Origin: Sorangium cellulosum | GTDB taxonomy: Bacteria; Myxococcota_A; Polyangia; Polyangiales; Polyangiaceae | Assembly: GCF_002950945.1 (NCBI RefSeq) | Contig: NZ_CP012673.1 | Coordinates: 8,942,501-9,006,500 of the forward strand | Direction: 5' to 3' | DNA: 64,000 bases | In this document: positions 61,385 to 64,000 of the stretch, piece by piece | Position numbering within the stretch: the first letter of the stretch is position 1 | Layout: the number at the start of each line of letters is the position of its first letter | Made by a program: the position numbers and the translations under genes | The notes under the pieces: model-generated | What the model was told of the DNA's origin: nothing | Seen by the model: only the letters and a program-made list of their open reading frames with translations | Database searches by the model: none

Positions 61385-61749
61385 GCTCCCAGCGTACCCC
61401 ACGCCGCTCGGCTCACAAGGCGCGGGCTCTGGCGCCCCTTCTCCCTCGAGGTGACGTCCTCCCCGTGAGCCGTGGGCCCGCCGTCCGGAGTCTTCACGTG
61501 CAGGAGCTGGTTCACGCGGCACCTGAGCGAGCGGCCGGGCGGCGAGGACGCCGCGGAGGCGGGTCGCGATCGCCTCCTCCGCGCCGCCCGTGCGCGCCGA
61601 CGACGACGCGCCGACGGAGGCGGTCTCCACCGCCGCGGTCCTCTGCGCCCCCGGGTGATCGCGTCGGCCTGCGCGTCCGTTGGTTTTGATGAGCCGTGGC
61701 AGGCCCCCCTGAGGTCTTCACTTGAGGAGCTCGCCTTGGAGGTGTTCGG
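61385..61749. other. Divergent intergenic region
   Basis: These 365 bases separate the AraC gene from the rightward lipoprotein. TACGCT read on the minus strand (61391-61396) is a probable -10 element of the AraC gene. On the plus strand, GGAGG at 61738 is the ribosome binding site of the next gene. An open frame from 61472 runs to the lipoprotein start but is Arg-rich and lacks recognisable domains. Confidence 0.4.
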
Positions 61750-62820
61750 ATGAAACTTTGGATGATGTCCCTCGCGGCAGCGGTGATGATCGTGAACGGC
61801 GGGTGCGCCCCGATCGTGCTCGGCCTGGGCGAGGAGCCGGAGGAGGAGCCGGGGGGTGAGCCGCCCTCGCGCAACGCCATCGCCGTGCGGTTCGGTGATA
61901 CTTCGTCAGACCCGTCCAGCGCAGAGGTGGTGCTGAACGGGCTGCAGTTCCAGCGCCCGCCGCACCCCGACTCACTCGCGCTCTTCTTCAGTGATTCCGA
62001 GCAGGAGTGCAGCCGACCGCTGATCGGGCAGGCGCGGAACGGGCTGGCCTTCAACTCGACCTCGCCCTCCTTCTGGCAGATCGCTCTCTTCATCCCGCCA
62101 GAGCTCAACCGGCCTGGGCTCATCGATCTCAGAGACTATCGCATCACGTCGTACACAGCCGTCTGGGCTACCTCGCTCGGCGGCGGGACCAGCACCGGCC
62201 CCGGGACGTTGGCCACCTCCGGAGGGGTGGAGGAGAAGACGCTCGAGATCGTGAGCAGCGATGCGAGCTCCGTTTCGGTGAAGCTCCATTGGGGGACCCC
62301 GCCGTGGCGGATCAAGTTCAATGGCCAGCCGTACGAGCCCGATCTGGACCTCGGCGGCGACTACACGGCTACCTATTGCGGCGACCCGCCGCCGCCGAGC
62401 CTGCCCTCACCGGGGCGCGCGGTTCCTGGCGCCGCGCTGGCCGCGCCTCCGGGCGGGCCGACCCCGGATCCCGACGCGCTCCACCTGTTCCTCGGGAGCG
62501 CGGCCGAGAGCTGCGCGGATCCCTGGTCGTCCATCGCGTGCACCGGTACCTACCGCGTGACGTTGAGCCTCCCGCCGGCCTACCAGAAGCCCGGGATCTT
62601 CGATCTCACGGATCCGGCCATCGCCGCGTCCTTCACCCGCTCGGTGAGCACGGAGTGCGCGGCGGGTGACCTCGTTACCGACGTGTTCGACGGCGGCACG
62701 ATCGAGATCTTGAGCATCGACGCGACCGGGGTCTCGTGCAGGGTGTACGGATCCCATACCCAGCTCACCCACGGAGGCTTCGACGCTGACGGGCTCTACG
62801 CCGCGTCGAGCTGCCCCTGA
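61750..62820 (+). CDS. Lipoprotein with two copies of one domain
   Basis: This protein is 356 residues long. The signal peptide ends G-G-C-A (Cys19) and an acidic Pro/Glu linker follows. The mature part contains an internal duplication: about residues 75-210 (L-A-L-F-F-S-D-S, W-Q-I-A-L-F-I-P-P-E, P-G-L-I-D-L-R-D) matches about 240-355 (L-H-L-F-L-G-S-A, Y-R-V-T-L-S-L-P-P, P-G-I-F-D-L-T-D). Each copy has one or two paired cysteines. The domain is not recognised. GGAGG lies six bases before the ATG. Confidence 0.8.
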   Translation: MKLWMMSLAAAVMIVNGGCAPIVLGLGEEPEEEPGGEPPSRNAIAVRFGDTSSDPSSAEVVLNGLQFQRPPHPDSLALFFSDSEQECSRPLIGQARNGLAFNSTSPSFWQIALFIPPELNRPGLIDLRDYRITSYTAVWATSLGGGTSTGPGTLATSGGVEEKTLEIVSSDASSVSVKLHWGTPPWRIKFNGQPYEPDLDLGGDYTATYCGDPPPPSLPSPGRAVPGAALAAPPGGPTPDPDALHLFLGSAAESCADPWSSIACTGTYRVTLSLPPAYQKPGIFDLTDPAIAASFTRSVSTECAAGDLVTDVFDGGTIEILSIDATGVSCRVYGSHTQLTHGGFDADGLYAASSCP

Positions 62821-63221
62821 GCGCCTCCAGCGGGCCACCGCCCGCTTCCGGTTCGGCGAGCGGCGTCCGCCAGCTCGCGCTGTTCGTGATCGAGCACGAG
62901 CGGTGCAACGGCGCCCGTTCAACTCGCTCTTCCGCGAGCAGCTCCCGCGGCTCGACATCACCGCCTGACGGCGCGCTCGCCGCGCGACGAACGCGCGCCC
63001 TGACGCACATCGACCCTGATCGGTCGACAGGTGGGACACGGTCACCTCCACGCAGGCCGCGCGCCGGTGAGGGGCGCGCCGCACGTCGAACAGGTCGTCG
63101 CGACGTGCAGCGTCGCCTGGCATGACGCCGCCTGACATGCCATCGACTACGGATGTATATCCTGCGATCGATTGCCTTATCCTCAGGTGGCCGGCGGCGC
63201 GCCGATTGCGATGTCTCTGGA
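62821..63221. other. Intergenic region with possible coding remnant
   Basis: This 401-base gap holds no intact gene. Near 62880-62970 the plus strand encodes F-V-I-E-H-E-R-C-N-G in one frame and, after a shift, F-N-S-L-F-R-E-Q-L-P-R-L-D before a stop. The two look like one broken protein; I cannot name it. Bases 63140-63180 (TATATCCTGCGATCG) are AT-rich and may be the promoter of the Kunitz gene. Confidence 0.35.
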
Positions 63222-64000
63222 ATGGTTCGGCGCTTGTCCCTCGGTCTCGGCTTGTTCACCTCTCTCCTGCTCGCGGCGGGCTGCGGCGACGCAGGGGACA
63301 ACGGCGGATCGGGCGGCGGGGGCCCGGGCGGCGGCGGCTCGGTCGCGGGCAGCGGCGGGTCGGTCGCGAGCAGCGGCACCGGCGGCGAATTGCCGGACCG
63401 TTGTACCTTGCCGCAGGAGACCGGGCCCTGCGACGCGGCGATCCCGAGCTACTGGCACGACCCCAGCACCGGCGAGTGCGTTCAGTTCACCTATGGTGGT
63501 TGCGATGGCAACGAGAACCGCTTCGAGTCGCTCGCGGCGTGCCAGGAGGCCTGTCAGGGCACCACCCCGGCCATGGATGTGTGCGCGGCGCCGGGCGATT
63601 GTGTCCTCGCGCCGCCGCAGTGCTGCGCGTCCTGCGATCCGGTCGACGCCAGCGCGTTCGTCGCCATCCACCGCGACGCGGTGGCGGATTTCTGGAATGC
63701 CAGCGGTTGCGGGGAAACGGCGTGCACGCCGTGCCAGGAGGTCAGCGAGGCCGAGCGCACCGCCCAGTACTTCGCCGCCGCGTGCGAGGGCGGGCGCTGC
63801 GTCGTCGTCGACGTGCGCGAATCCCCGCTGACGGAATGCACGCAGGACGCGGACTGCGCCCTGCGTGACGGCGTCGGGTGCTGCGAGTCGTGCGACGGGA
63901 GAGGCATCGTCGCCCTCAACCAGAGCGCGGATCTCGGCGCCCTCGTTTGCCCCCAGGAGCTCGTCGCGTGCCCCCCCCTGCGCGCCCGTGTATCCGGAAG
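63222..64000 (+). CDS. Kunitz-domain lipoprotein (cut by right window edge)
   Basis: About 259 codons are visible and the frame is still open at 64000. The signal peptide ends A-A-G-C-G, then a Gly/Ser linker. Next comes a canonical Kunitz/BPTI domain with the exact spacing C-x8-C-x15-C-x7-C-x12-C-x3-C, including F-x-Y-G-G-C and N-x-F. The residue after the second Cys, the inhibitor P1 position, is Asp, unlike the Lys/Arg of trypsin inhibitors. Two further Cys-rich repeats follow (C-V-L-A-P-P-Q-C-C-A-S-C and C-A-L-R-D-G-V-G-C-C-E-S-C). It would sit on the outer surface and may inhibit proteases. Confidence 0.88.
   Translation, partial: MVRRLSLGLGLFTSLLLAAGCGDAGDNGGSGGGGPGGGGSVAGSGGSVASSGTGGELPDRCTLPQETGPCDAAIPSYWHDPSTGECVQFTYGGCDGNENRFESLAACQEACQGTTPAMDVCAAPGDCVLAPPQCCASCDPVDASAFVAIHRDAVADFWNASGCGETACTPCQEVSEAERTAQYFAAACEGGRCVVVDVRESPLTECTQDADCALRDGVGCCESCDGRGIVALNQSADLGALVCPQELVACPPLRARVSG

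Noticed and set aside
61472..61753. 93-codon open frame upstream of the duplicated-domain lipoprotein
   Set aside because: Arg-rich, no family features, and it overlaps the ribosome binding site and start of the real gene.

Overview
The window is high-GC bacterial DNA. Its gene content points to a large-genome myxobacterium of the Sorangium/Polyangiales type. The evidence is about fifteen predicted lipoproteins with Gly-Gly-Ala or Gly-Ser linkers, three Hanks-type Ser/Thr kinases, MYXO-CTERM-like tails, PEGA and AgmX/PglI-type proteins, a hybrid histidine kinase with two kinase cores, and very few AT-rich intergenic stretches. The species assignment is inferred from these traits. No rRNA, tRNA, CRISPR array, prophage or complete insertion sequence was seen.

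Layout. 0-9 kb: truncated Cys-rich lipoprotein, giant DUF3686/AAA 'DNA repair ATPase', FIST sensor protein overlapping a lipoprotein, GNAT enzyme. 9-12 kb: MscS channel and a Rpn/DUF4351-like gene followed by a scrap of a paralogue. 12-18 kb: two tandem Kelch lipoprotein genes; the second is fused in frame to a PEGA/beta-barrel protein, and the two share a 287-bp almost identical tract. 18-25 kb: CoA-binding protein, cupin, PA0069-type radical SAM protein, HAMP and TerB-like proteins, NFACT-family protein, lipoprotein, FGE-fold protein. 25.6-27.2 kb: a GNAT gene, a toxin-antitoxin pair with a frameshifted toxin, and a duplicated GNAT 3' end. 27-37 kb: AgmX/PglI-like lipoprotein, a kinase that ends where an ATPase domain would normally begin, a kinase with a Cys-rich ectodomain, a class A penicillin-binding protein, and Cys-rich and beta-helix lipoproteins. 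37-41 kb: kinase, TPR/PEGA protein and lipoprotein operon. 41-48 kb: DJ-1/PfpI protein, DAACS symporter, hybrid histidine kinase. 48-51.5 kb: ester-cyclase-like gene divergent from a LysR regulator, aldo/keto reductase, metallo-beta-lactamase-fold hydrolase. 51.7-55 kb: sugar ABC importer (binding protein and two permeases, no ATPase). 55.6-64 kb: cytochrome P450, secreted lipoproteins including a polysaccharide deacetylase, NmrA-like protein with an AraC regulator, and a lipoprotein carrying a canonical Kunitz domain that runs off the right edge.

How the parts may work together. Most genes concern the envelope and signalling. The 29.8-36 kb block (kinase with Cys-rich exterior, PBP1A, Cys-rich lipoprotein, beta-helix lipoprotein) is the best candidate here for an undescribed envelope-sensing module. 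That reading rests on adjacency and shared sequence style, not on demonstrated function. A second theme is promoter architecture: a TAnnnT hexamer sits six to seven bases before the start codon of several genes that lack a Shine-Dalgarno sequence, which predicts leaderless mRNAs.
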